Below are positions 10,991-34,933 of a stretch of 64,000 bases of DNA, in pieces; within the stretch, counting starts at the first letter, position 1; every line of letters begins with the position of its first letter. Position numbers and translations under genes: made by a program. Source of the DNA: Tetradesmus obliquus (taxonomy: Eukaryota > Chlorophyta > Chlorophyceae > Sphaeropleales > Scenedesmaceae); the NCBI GenBank assembly GCA_030272155.1, contig CP126204.1, forward strand, positions 3,401,501-3,465,500. The letters run 5' to 3'. The notes under the pieces are model-generated. The model saw only the letters and a list, made by a program, of their open reading frames with translations, had not been told where the DNA came from and did no database searches.

Positions 10991-12068
10991 CAGGAGCCCT
11001 GGACTCACACCATCCCTGTCCACGTCCACATAATCTCCGTAGTAGACAATGACGGCATTGGATTTGGAGATATAGATGATGCCCTCGTACAGCGGCAGAT
11101 ATCAATCCTGAACGCAGCATACGCAGCACCCGAGGCGGCTGCACAGTCCGGCGTGCAGTTACAATTCAAAGCAGTCAACATCAGCAGATCCACCACGAGT
11201 CCAGATGAGGACATGTGTGATCCGAGAAGTGAACGCAAACTCAAGGCTAAACTCCGGACAGGCGGCGCAGACGTGTTAAACCTGTATATAACAGATCTGA
11301 GTCCCTGTGGGGTGTATGGGTGGAGCACTTGGCCTTGGGATATACAAGAGAAGGGGTTGGAGAATGATGGAGTGGTGGTGCATTATGACACTCTGCCTGG
11401 CGGGCAGACGCTGCAGTACAACAGGGGAGCAACTGCTGTGCATGAGATAGGGCACTTCCTCGGTGAGTCAGCATGGGGCTTGAACAGAGTTGCTGATGTA
11501 GAGGGATTTGCAGGACATCAGCGAGCTGCGACCAGTGGCAGCTGACACGCACAGCTGCCGTTGCTGGCCATCATCCTGCAGTATGCGGTGTTGCGGCAGG
11601 TGCTGGAAGCATGCATGTTGGCTGACCTGTTCATGACATCCATGCACCTGCAGGACTGTACCATACCTTTGAGAACGGCTGCGCATCCCCAGGCGATAAA
11701 GTGGCTGACACGCCAGCCTGCCAAACTGTGCAGCATGCTGTCGCCAATGTCAATGCCACTGCCCATGCTGCTAACCTGACCTTGAATTGAACTGTATCTT
11801 CGATGTTGCAGGACTCTACCATACCTTTGAGAATGGTTGCGCATCCCCAGGCGACGAAGTGGCGGACACACCAGCCTGCACAGCCCCGATAGATGAGACC
11901 TGCTCCACAGCTCTGCAGGCTGCTCGGGACTCCTGCCCAAACAGCCCTGGGGTGGACCCGTCATCTAATTTCATGAGTTATTCGGTTGACAGCTGCCTGA
12001 AGAATTTCACGCCTGGGCAGCTGAGGCGCGTTGAGAAGATGTGGAGGCTTTATAGAGCAGCAGGTTGA
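10380..12068 (+). CDS. Secreted M43 (pappalysin-like) zinc metalloprotease, 3 exons
   Basis: Extracellular metzincin-type endopeptidase. Exons 10380-10546, 10753-11462 and 11812-12068 join in frame to 377 residues. The start gives a signal peptide (MSFSRLASLALLVAFSTAAC). A linker with a 13-residue Gln run follows, then the catalytic domain from about residue 137. The split zinc site HEIGHFLGLYH is restored exactly across the second junction: H286, E287, H290 and H296, the HEXXHXXGXXH of metzincins. It is followed by TFENGC...GDEVADTPAC, as in the M43 family. The Met-turn is M347 in SNFMSYSVDSC, and FTPGQLRRVEKMW closes the domain. Many cysteines suggest disulfides. The substrate is unknown; cell-wall or matrix proteins are plausible for a secreted algal enzyme. 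The second intron carries a decayed copy of the exon-3 start, and the 3' region carries a copy of the exon-3 end. Confidence 0.93.
11640..11811 (+). repeat. Copy of the metalloprotease exon-3 start inside intron 2
   Basis: After CTGCAG at about 11654, the sequence GACTGTACCATACCTTTGAG and the next 60-70 bases repeat the start of exon 11812-12068 (GACTCTACCATACCTTTGAG), with about one difference in ten, then diverge. A second repeat of this gene lies at about 12133-12198 and copies the end of exon 3 (CAGCTGAGGCGCACTGAGAAG to GGTTGA, stop included). Confidence 0.85.
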
Positions 12069-13594
12069 AGTTGGGTTGTTCAACTGGTCGGCAGCAAGGC
12101 ATCATCAGCAGCAGCAGCACCAGGAGTAATAGCTCACGCCTGGCCAGCTGAGGCGCACTGAGAAGATGTGGAGGCTTTATAGAGCAGCAGGTTGAAGCTG
12201 CTTGTCGGTGTGGCAGCAGCAGAGAAGCCAGCAGCAGCAGCAGCAGCAGCAACCATAGCAGCAGATACTCCCTTCGTTGAGCTGTTACGCGGGCTTGTTG
12301 CACACCACCTGGTGTGCACATCATGTGCACAGTGTGGGTGCCCTATGCCTTGGGCAGAGGTTCTCGTGACTGGATCTTTTCAGTAAAAAAGGCTGCATAC
12401 CCGCTGACACAATGTTTGCAGTACTCATGTTCACTCACAACCCCTTGACGTGGATTGGTTTTCTTTAAGCAATTCTTGCTCAGCCATATGGCATGCATTA
12501 TTCCGTGATGATCAGATGCTCAAGGTCTGCCTTACTCAACGCTGTTCAGCAGCTGCAGCGGTAGCAGTGCTACATAAAGTCGGCGCCCTGCAGGGCAGCT
12601 GCCATCATGCCATGATGGCTGCTGCTGTGCGACCTAGGTGCACAGCACAAGACCAATCACGCTGTGCACTGCACCCGGCTGACGGGCTACAGTGCAGCCG
12701 CTACTACATTGGGGGCGTATCCACCCTCAGGCCCTGTAGGCCACTGGGCGTAAACCCGACTTGCTTACGGTGCGCACTGGTCACGTCGGTGGGTAGTTAG
12801 TTTCTTCAGTGTGTTTCATCGCCTTTGAAACATTTGCGTTGTCCTGTCGAACAACTTGCAGCTGCTCTCCACCTTACGTATACGGACATTTCGCTGCCTT
12901 TGGAGCTGACCCGAACGACCCGAAAGCGTTTTGGATTACATTCTCATCTGGTTTGGTGAACTATACATTGCCTTCGATGCTGATGCCAGCAGCAAGTGTG
13001 CAGACCTGCCAGGTCAGGCCTGGCTGGCCTCAGTAGCAGGACATAAAAGCGACTTGTTGCGCAGCAACAAATTTTTCATATAATATGTTCATCCTTTTCA
13101 GCGGCTGAAAGACTCCCACCCTGCGACAGGTGCCTGTCGTGAAGTGCTGCTGATTACGCTCCTCCGCGAACGCGTGCTCCTGCCACTTCTCCTTCCTTGC
13201 GGCCTCGAAATAATAAAAGTTTGGGCTGCAGGTTGGTTTGATGACAAGAGCTAGCCTATTCGTGGTGATCAGGCGCTGCTTCACTTTCCACCCAACTCAC
13301 AGCGCCAGTGTCAGTGATGCCAGGCGCAATGGCGTGGCAGCAGTCAAGTGTGTAAGCAGAAGAACGCTTGTTAGATCAGGTGTAAAGCAAAGCCATTTGC
13401 AACGTGCTATGCAAGGCCACCACCACAAGAAGGGGATGTGTAGCGACTTAAATCATCAAAGCACCTGCTCCCCCTCAGCAGTCGTGCCATGATGGGTCAT
13501 ATGCATCAAATCATCTCTGCACAAGTGTGTCACGTGCAAGGCAGCCTTACTATAATTTCAATCAAAGCACTGCAGAGAGTTTAATGCAGGCATC
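12069..13594 (+). other. Intergenic region, no gene seen beyond the terminal-exon copy
   Basis: Apart from the exon-3 end copy at about 12133-12198 and a short CAG run at 12229-12250, I see no recognisable coding exon, RNA gene or repeat family between the metalloprotease and the sulfatase. Short open frames here lack family similarity that I can recognise. Confidence 0.45.
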
Positions 13595-26636
<13,042 letters not shown>

Positions 26637-29525
26637 GCTTGCATCAGTGTGAGCCGTACGGTATGCCGCCCAGACAATATCCATGTTCTCCTTGATCCAT
26701 AATCCGGTTATAAGCCTGGCGGGCTTACACGGATGCAATGACCGACCACCTTTCCTGAAGATGCACCAAGTTGCTTGGTTTCAGTTTGGTGCTGGGGACT
26801 TGTGACAAGGTGTGGATTGTGTTGTAGCGCCGTCTGTGCTTTGTCGTTTGGTGTGTTGTCTCGAATGAGGTAGCTAAGGTTAGCCATTGAGCTAATGTTG
26901 CCAAAGAAAATGTTGTCCCGCATGTGGCTGGCATGTGTTGTGCTGTTTTGTTTGCTGTCCGACAATCTTCACCACGCATCATGCATGATGCATTTGCTTA
27001 AAATGCCTCAGGAGTCCAACGTTTTTCACGCATTATGCAGCATGCATGATGCATTTGCTGGCAGATCTTCAAAGGTGACTCTTGTGACTTTCCTGTTCAG
27101 CGCTGCAGCCTAGCATATGGCTGAGCACGTGCACGTGTGCCATTTCTTGACCGCCTTTTCTGAAAGGGCACCGACACGACTGGCTGGAAATCTGTTGCTG
27201 GGGACGCATGTCAAAGTGTGAATGGGGCGGCTGGCACTGAGTGTCCGTCAGGTATGTGAGACATGCAAATGAGTTGCAGCACACCAAGGGGGATGTGGGG
27301 GGCTCAATTCCTCTGCTGTTTTTGGTCCGGGTGCTGGGCACGTCCTGTATAGGGGTGTCTGCGTGTCTTGCTGGTGACGGCAGTGCCGTAGGCCTCTGGC
27401 ATTCAGGTTTGCTTGACTGCTGTGTATGGCCAGCCAGTAGGGTTCCACTCCCCCTGGTAGCAAAAAAGGGTGTGAATGCATATGGTGGGTGGCGGGTGGT
27501 TGCTTGCTGGCCCAAAAAAATATGGTGTGTGGTTGCAGTACCGTACAGGCATTGTTGTTGTGTTGTCTAAAACGAAGCAGCTGCGTCAGGCTCTACAGCC
27601 ATATATGGCCCATATGCGGCATTGGCTCATGCCTTCAAGCGTACGGGTGGCATCAGCACAGGCGCTCCATTCTGGACTTCGTGTTGGACTCCAAACTTTG
27701 GGTGGCACCAGCGCACAGACCGTAAGTTGTGGACTTCAAGAGTACAGCACACATAATGTGTCATGCATGTCCATGTACATGCTGGCAGTATCTCAGGCGA
27801 AGTTAACCTGTACCATTGACTGCTGTGACCTTATTAACAATACATTGCTAAGTGCTGGAGCCTGGCAAAGGTTGAGCAAGTGCACGTGGTGCCGTTTTTG
27901 CAGGCCTTTTCTGAAAAGGCACCCAGACGACTGATTTGAGTTTTGTTGCTTGGGACACATGTCAAGTTTGAATATATAAGGTGGGTGTTGCAGCACTGCA
28001 CATGCGTCGTTGGTGTTGTAAAGGGTCACCCTTACGGTGAGTTTGTTGCGTTCAGCACTGTTGAAGTGACTTCTGGACTACAGGGGGGCAACTGAGTTGG
28101 CTATTGAGCCATTTTCAGCACATGTGTGGGTGGCCGCTGATGCCATGGCATCAGCACACAGACCTTCCACTTTTGACTGCAACATTTCAACACGCATATA
28201 CTTGTGCTTGTGGATGTTGGCGGTATCTTTGCAGCTGACGGGTGTGCACTTCATGTCTAGCGATGGGGCCTGGCAATGGTTTGCAGCAACTATGCGCGCG
28301 CCTGCATACCCATCATGGGCGCATGGCATGCGCCAGCCGTTTGATATGTGACCGTCACCGTGGTACGGCACCTAACAACGCATGCAAAGCAATGCATGCA
28401 CTCTACATGAACTTCATACAGTGTATGCTGCACAGGTGTGAATGCTGGTGTAATTCTATCACAGAATACAGTTATGAGCGGATGGGACAGCCCAAGCAAT
28501 GTCATTTGCAGCATGTTGCCAAAGCTCAGCACGCAGCGGCACAGCTCAGTGCATGCACACATGCAGCACACGCACAAGTACGCTTGTTTGAAAGCAGTAT
28601 ATATGCAGCGGCAGTGGTGTTACAAAGCGATACCGATGTCTGCTGCCTGCCTCTTCTGCAGGTGCAGCACAACAGACACGCAACAAGGCACACACACAGA
28701 CTCATCCCAGAAATACAATGCTTGTGGCTGTCTCGCGCAATCCGATGATTCTGTCCAGCTGAATGCTTGTCGTGCTTGGTGCACGCCTGAAAGAATTCAC
28801 GGTAGCTGACAGAATCACCCCTGCAGATGAGCTCGCAAGCACGCACCTGTGCCACTCACACCCAGCGCATGCATTTTGCACCGTCAATACCGTATCAACA
28901 ACGTCAACCAGCCACACCTGATTAGACGCCAGCACTGACTAGTCCGGCGCCTACATGACAGGATGGCAAACAGGGTGTCAAATTCATCAACCGCAAGCAC
29001 ACCACACAACACAAGCTTGCCTCGCAGCTGGATTTTGATTCCAGTGGCTGCAACCCACGCCCCTTCACAATTCAAACACTTGATCTCGCTGAAGCAAGCA
29101 CGCCAACAACCTGTATGCAGAATGAGTTGAATGCACCAATGCACATGTGTTAAAGCTACAGCCCTGCAACATACAGTACTTTTGTACAGGCAGAAGGCAG
29201 CCCTACATCTGCCCACCTCCCGTCAGTGCCTCGCCACACATCCACGCTTTCTTGCAATTGCGTTATCTGACCTGCAGCCACTGTCAAGCTCCATTTGCTG
29301 CCATAGCTGCAGCTCCTGGTGAATCTCAAGTTGCACTGCTGCTGTTCAGCGTGATAGTTGCAGCCGCTGTGGGACTCCAATTGCCTCCACCATCATCTTT
29401 CAACCACATGCCGTCAGCAGCTGCTGGGCTGCCGGCCGTAACAGAGCAGCAGCCTTCTGACGCAGGGGCACACACAAAGTTAGTGCCATTGAGCTCTGAT
29501 GGCACCTGCACCTCACGTCCACTTC
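26637..29525. other. Convergent intergenic region with diverged repeats, no gene seen
   Basis: This lies between the 3' ends of the sulfatase (+) and the SEC14-like gene (-). Three related segments of about 100 bases occur at about 26735-26830, 27122-27240 and 27873-27990. They share CTTTTCTGAAA.GGCACC and GTTGCTGGGGAC.CATGTCAA. A GCATGATGCATTTGCT motif is doubled at 26980-27060. No open frame shows a recognisable domain. Confidence 0.5.
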
Positions 29526-29526
29526 A

Positions 29527-29923
29527 CTTCCATCCACAGCTCGTCAGCAGCTCCCGCTGCCTATCGGAGCAGAAGGCCGTCTCATACGGATTGAAAACGG
29601 CCTGAAGCAGCCCTTGCCGCCATCCGCAGGTGGCGCCTCTGTCAGCACCAGTGCTGCCGTGGTCGCGCCTGCCGCTGCTGCTGCTGCTGCAAAGGGCTTG
29701 CTGCCTGCTGTGGCGGAAGAGCGTCTCGCACAGCTACAAGAACGCTTTCAAACCCCAAACCCATGCTGGCATGCCACCTTACTTCCAGCCGCAGCTGGTC
29801 AGCAGCTGCCGCTGCCTGTCGTAGCAGAACGGCGTCTCGTACAAACTCAAAAACGGCCTGAAGCAGCCTTTGCCGCCATCCGCAGGCGGCGCCTCCGCCA
29901 GCACCAGTGGTGCCGTGGTCGCC

Positions 29924-29958
<35 letters not shown>

Positions 29959-30047
29959 AAAGGGCTTGCTGCCTGCTGCGGCAGAAGAGCGTCTCGCACA
30001 GCTGCAAAGATCGCTGTCAAAGCCCAAACCCATGCTGGCGTGCCACC
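29527..30047 (-). repeat. Two copies of the SEC14-like terminal exon beyond the stop codon
   Basis: Downstream of the stop at 30048-30050 on the minus strand, the end of the last exon (GGKGCFRPFL..YETPFCYDRQRQLL) recurs twice, with its edge near 29782 and near 29529, about 255-265 bases apart. The 29782 copy keeps the TAA stop. An intervening segment (GCAAAGGGCTTGCTGCCTGC) is copied with it. Confidence 0.85.
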
Positions 30048-31366
30048 TTACTTCCATCCACAGCTGGTCAGCAGCTGCCGCTGCCTGTCGTAGCAGAACG
30101 GCGTCTCATACAAATTCAAAAACGGCCTGAAGCAGCCCTTGCCGCCATCCGCAGGCGGCGCCTCAGCCAGCACCACCTCAGCATCTGTGCTGCCGTGGCT
30201 GTTTCCTGCTGCTGCTGCTGCTGCTGCTGCTGCAGCTGCTGTGGCCTTGCTGCTGCTGCTGCTCTTCGTGTGGAACATGCTGCTGGCCCAGGATCCCCAG
30301 GTGCCCTCTGCTGCTGCTGACTTGGCGGGCGTGGAGTGGTAGTCCTTGGTGTTGACAAACTCCGCCTTGCTGCGCGTGACAGGGTCGATGAAGGGCTGCA
30401 GCACCTGCAGACACCACAAAAAGGCAACGGCAGTACCATATGTGTTATGTTTTGAGAAGTGACAAACCTTGCCTTGCTGCGCGTGACAGGGTCGATGAAG
30501 GGCTGCAGCACCTGCAGCAATTCAAAGACAGCCCCAACAGAGGCAACGGCAGCATTAGCTACGGGATTTGTGATTGGGAACGACAACGAATTCCGCCTTG
30601 CTGCGCGTGACGGGGTCGATCAAGGGCTGCAGCACCTGCAGCCAACCAAACACAGCACGCGAAGAGGCACCCACCCGCAGCGTTAGCAGCCGTTGTCAGT
30701 AACATGAGAAAGTGACAAACGCTGCCTTGCTGCGCGCGACGGGGTCGATGAAGGGCTGCAGCACCTGCAGCTAACCACAGACAGCGCGCAGAAAGGCACC
30801 GGCAGCGTTAGCAGCAGTTGTCAGTCACATAAGAAAGTGACAAACGCTGCCTTGCTGCACAGGGTTGATGAAGGGCTGCGGCACCTGCAGACAGCACAAG
30901 GACAAGTATGCAGAGAGGCAACGGCAGTGTGAGCAGCCGTTTGCAGTAACATCAGGTGGTGTTGACAAACTCCGCCTTGCTGCGCGTCACGGGGTCGATG
31001 AAGGGCTGCAGTACCTGCATGTATATAGCACAGAAAAAACAATGACAGCATCAGCATGGTTGTCCTGTCAACGCATGACTGAGCGACAGCAGCCGGCATG
31101 GCCTTCTGAGCCCTCCACAACCTGCCAATGCAGAGTTGACAACACGCATGCAGCACAGCCTATGCCATGTGTATGTTTGCACGCAGACAACAGGCACAAA
31201 CTCAAGTTGCACGCACCTTCCAGGCCATCTGGAAGATGCTGGGTGCGTTGACCACGTAGGCCTTGTACAGCCGCTCAGGGTAGTGGTTGGCCAGCAGCGA
31301 CAGCACGCCCAGCGTCACACTCAGCGCGGGTGCGTTGCTGGGCGAGTACACTGCAGCAGCAGCAGC

Positions 31367-31403
<37 letters not shown>

Positions 31404-32147
31404 CAGCAAGGCAGCAGCACAATCAGTCGGCAAGTCAAGGCTGTGAGGAGCAGTGCGCTGTCTGTGGACTTTATGCAAAGCTGGCTGCAGCCCGCCGCCT
31501 GCTGCTGCGCAGTTTCAGCAGTCAAGTCGGAACTTGTCAGTTGTGTGACTGCACAAATGCTTACACCCAGACAACATGTAGTGAACTACAAGCAGGCAAT
31601 GCAGCAAGCAGCTGCAGCAGCCGCACCTGCCAGGTCCAGCATCCACACCCACTGCTCCTGACCGTTCTTCATGTTCTTGATGGCTGTCTCCACCACAAAT
31701 GTCATGTAGCGCAGGTACTGCAGCAGCAGCAGCAGCAGCAACAGCAGCAGTGTCAGTAGTGTCAGCTACAGCCGATGTACTTGCACACACTGCCGTGTAG
31801 GCCAAAAGTAAGAACGCGTGCAGAAGGCAGGTTATAGCCACATGGATAAGCGCCAACTTGCTGTGGGGTTATGGCCGTAACGTCCCTTTGCTGGTGCTGT
31901 GGCGCAGCAAGCAGGCAGGCTCTGCTAGCTAATAGCTACACACCAAAAAATGACCAGGGAGCCGTCATGCATGCCTGCTGCAGGGGCCTGCTGCAGCAAC
32001 AGACCCAGCTGCTGCTGCTGCTGCTACTGCTGGCAGCGAGGCAAGATCTGATCAGCCTGTGCGCTGCAGCATGCAGGACAAGATTTGCATGCAGGAACTG
32101 TCACAGGTCTGCCTTGCACTCTTCAAAGCCGCCTCCTGATGCTGCTG

Positions 32148-32189
<42 letters not shown>

Positions 32190-34017
32190 CCTGCTGCTGC
32201 TCACTAGGTCGTGCTCGTCCACTGGCACTGGCCGAACAAGTCATGCATGAAAGGGTTGAAACAGATCTTGCCTTCTGTTCTTCAGAGCTGCCTGCTAATG
32301 CTGCCGCCTGCTAATGCCACTGCCTGCCTGCTGCTGCTGCTGCTGCCCCTGCTGCTGCTCACCAGGTCGTGCTCGTCCACTGGCACTGGCCGAACAAGTC
32401 ATGCATGAAAGGGTTGAAACAGATCTTGCCTTCTGTTCTTCAGAGCTGCCTGCTAATGCTGCCGCCTGCTAATGCCACTGCCTGCCTGCTGCTGCTGCTG
32501 CCCCTGCTGCTGCTCACCAGGTCGTGCTCTTCCACTGGCACTGGCCGAACAAGTCATGCATGAAAGGGTTGAAAAAGATCTTGCCTTCTGTTCTTCAGAG
32601 CTGCCTGCTAATGCTGCCGCCTGCTAATGCCACTGCCTGCTGCTGCTACTACAGCCTGCTGCCGCTGCTGCTGCTCACCAGGTCGTGCTCGTCCACTGGC
32701 AGCCGCTCCTTGCGCTTGCGGAACACCTGCAGACAAAGATGAACACACAGCAGCAGACAACAACACAACATGGTCAATCACAGCCCATAGGCAGCACACA
32801 GTCAGGTCAGCGCACATTCGGCTGCCACCAAGCAGCTGGTGTAGCCGTTGCCGTCTGCTGACATATCTGCTAGAGTGATGGAGACGCAACTGCAGACATG
32901 CGCGTGAGTTTAGTTAGCGCCCATGCTGCCGGTCGCATGCAACCTTGGCCACACTGCTGCACCAGGACCGCACTGCGACGGGCATCGGTCCTTCAGGAAA
33001 CACAGCCGCACATGTTGCCTGCCAAAGTTTGCTTATACTGCGCCACCGCACTGCTGCTGCTGCTGCTTGCTGCTGCTCACCACGATGGACCGGCCCTGTG
33101 CGTCGTTGCCGTCCACATAGACCCAGCCGTCACGCATGTAGCGGCTGCTGGCAAACTCCTCAATGGTCATGTCATCTGCAGCCACCAGCAAGAATCAGCA
33201 AGAAGTCAACAAGAAGTCAACAAGCAGTCAACAAAACTTGGATGCGTAGACACTTGCAGGAAGTGCATGCGGTGTGTTGACCAGAAGCTGATGTGCTGCT
33301 ACTATCCGAGACGCTCAGCCGAAGTACACTTTACAGCTCACATGCGGGAGAGCAAGCGGATGCATAGCTGAATGACAAAGCAGCAGCACAAGATGCACAG
33401 ACTTGGGTTTGCTTGCGCAGTGGATTTGGCGCCCAGGAGTTGCACACGCAACTGAAGCTTGTTGAAGCTGTGTCATGAGCAGCGCACACAGCCTGCAACA
33501 TCGTGTTTGCTACACCAAATGGAACCAGCTGGTATTGCAGCACCCACCAATCTTGTTTTCCTTCCTCCACTCCAGTGTATGCTTCAGCATGGCACATGCC
33601 TTGCTGCAGTGCAACAACACGCAAAGCATGTTCAGGCAGTTGCAGGGCCATGTCTGGCAGTTGTTTGAGGTTGAACTGACCTTCTGATACTAGTACAGCT
33701 GCATGAACTTAGACAGGGCCTCCCTGCGCAACGGTTGCCAAGGCCACCTAGGCTACCACTACTACAGCACCAGCCATGCCGCAGAAGTTGCAACTCACGT
33801 GACATCCATGTTGCGGGCGCGAAGGTACCTCTGAAGGCATCCTTCGTCGCAGACTGCATGCAGCACGAAATCCGGTGAGCACTGAAAGTCTCCCACCACC
33901 CCGTGCACGCATTCAACCTGTTTACGCACATTGCTCCGCATAGCTGTCCCAGCAGCCAGCCTCCTTCAGCGCATTCCTCAGCTCCTCAGATGTTCCGGTG
34001 TGGTGCGGGTGCTTCAT
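30048..34017 (-). CDS. SEC14-like CRAL-TRIO lipid-binding protein, 8 exons
   Basis: Phosphatidylinositol/phosphatidylcholine-transfer-type protein, probably acting at membranes. Exons on the minus strand: 34017-33930, 33853-33799, 33603-33548, 33175-33081, 32726-32679, 31717-31627, 31350-31217, 30404-30048. They join in frame to 307 residues. The start ATG is at 34017 (MKHPHHTGTSEELRNALKEA). The CRAL-TRIO N-region is DEGCLQRYLRARNMDVTKAC and MLKHTLEWRKENKIG. The lipid-binding core follows: SSRYMRDGWVYVDGNDAQGR, YLRYMTFVVETAI, WVWMLDLA, NHYPERLYKAYVVNAPSIF, then LQPFIDPVTRSKAEFVN. The usual segment after this (containing LP-ELGG) is absent; an Ser/Ala-rich tail ending in LLTSCGWK replaces it. 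The intron before the last exon consists of five truncated copies of that exon. The gene is divergent from the reticulon gene. Confidence 0.92.
30405..31020 (-). repeat. Five truncated copies of the SEC14-like exon-8 start
   Basis: On the minus strand the segment CTGCAG + GT.CTGCAGCCCTTCATCGAC begins at 31014, 30884, 30764, 30635 and 30511 before the complete exon at 30404. The spacing is 130, 120, 129, 124 and 107 bases. Every copy but the first (CATGCAG) is preceded by CTGCAG. Each encodes LQPFIDPVTRSKA.FV or a variant and then enters intron sequence. The 30884 copy has lost bases in GACCCCGTGACG. Confidence 0.92.
32200..32678 (-). repeat. Three copies of the SEC14-like exon-5 end, period about 155 bases
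   Basis: Exon 32726-32679 ends CCAGTGGACGAGCACGACCTG plus GTGAGC. The same edge recurs downstream at about 32520, 32364 and 32206, each with CTG-rich sequence (GGGGCAGCAGCAGCAG in this orientation). Each unit also contains a nearly identical ATGCATGACTTGTTCGGCC block that is absent from the exon. The units are highly similar, so this array is young. Confidence 0.9.
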
Positions 34018-34933
34018 TGCTCTACGTGGCTCTCGACAGCGGTGAGAAGCTACGCGCGCGCTGCTATTACTTCACTGTGTAGTCTGAACGTGAGCACGGC
34101 TGTAATGCAGGTTCAACAACTGATAAAATAACTGAGCAGCATCGCCATACATATGGACTACGTTCGAGTCCGCCAGTAGGAAGGTTGGGCTCAACACATA
34201 ACTGTTTTTTGGGCTAACCCCGGCTCAGCCTTGATTCGCACGCAAACAACAATCTGCAAGTGAGAGACGCACGTCGGTGTTGTTGATGCTGCAGCGCTTC
34301 GTCCTAGGCGGGATGCCGGTGCCAATGGCTGATGCTGCAATCAGTCACCTGCGAACGCCAATCAGCAGGACACGTTTGGATTTTTGATTTCTGACTTGTT
34401 ACAAAGTAGTAAGTCAGGTGTCGCTGCAGCTGGCGAGGTGAAACGCACTGCAGGTCCAAGGCAGCAGCGGAGCAAGCAGCAACAGTAAGCGCACCCAGGC
34501 CATGCAAGGACAGGAACACGCGTGTGTTGTAACCATCACCTTCAAGCTCACGTTGCAGCTGCATATAATATGCCATGCATGTTGCAGTGGCTGCTCCAGC
34601 GCACCTATGTACAGTGCTTCATGCGTTTGTACTGCATCTTGCCATGCTCCACTCTGCTCACCCCTTTCTGGTCTCTGCTGCCATGTTTCATGCAGTGTAT
34701 GAGTGTCTGTGCGGTTTCGCAGCGGCTACGGCCACTGCCATGCACAAGCATTTGACTTCACCTGAGGTTCTGGGTGGGTGCTGCCACGCCTTCCAATCGA
34801 ATCATCAGCATGCAAACAGCAGCAGGCAAACAGCTGTCACGGCTCCACATGCTAGAAGCATCGTTATCAACAAAGGCTCTGAGCAGCAGCAGCAGAAGCA
34901 GCAGCCGCAACATGCAGCATGCACTTGAAGGCT
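34018..34933. promoter_or_regulatory. Divergent promoter region between SEC14-like and reticulon genes
   Basis: About 0.9 kb separates the SEC14-like start (minus, 34017) from the candidate reticulon start (plus, 34934). I recognise no specific promoter motif. The role is inferred only from the head-to-head arrangement. The true first exon of the reticulon gene might also lie here. Confidence 0.4.

Noticed and set aside
10928-11545. Metalloprotease start at the internal ATG 10928
   Set aside because: Exon 10380-10546 with a signal peptide joins in phase to 10753 and continues into this frame, so the ATG is internal (residue 115).
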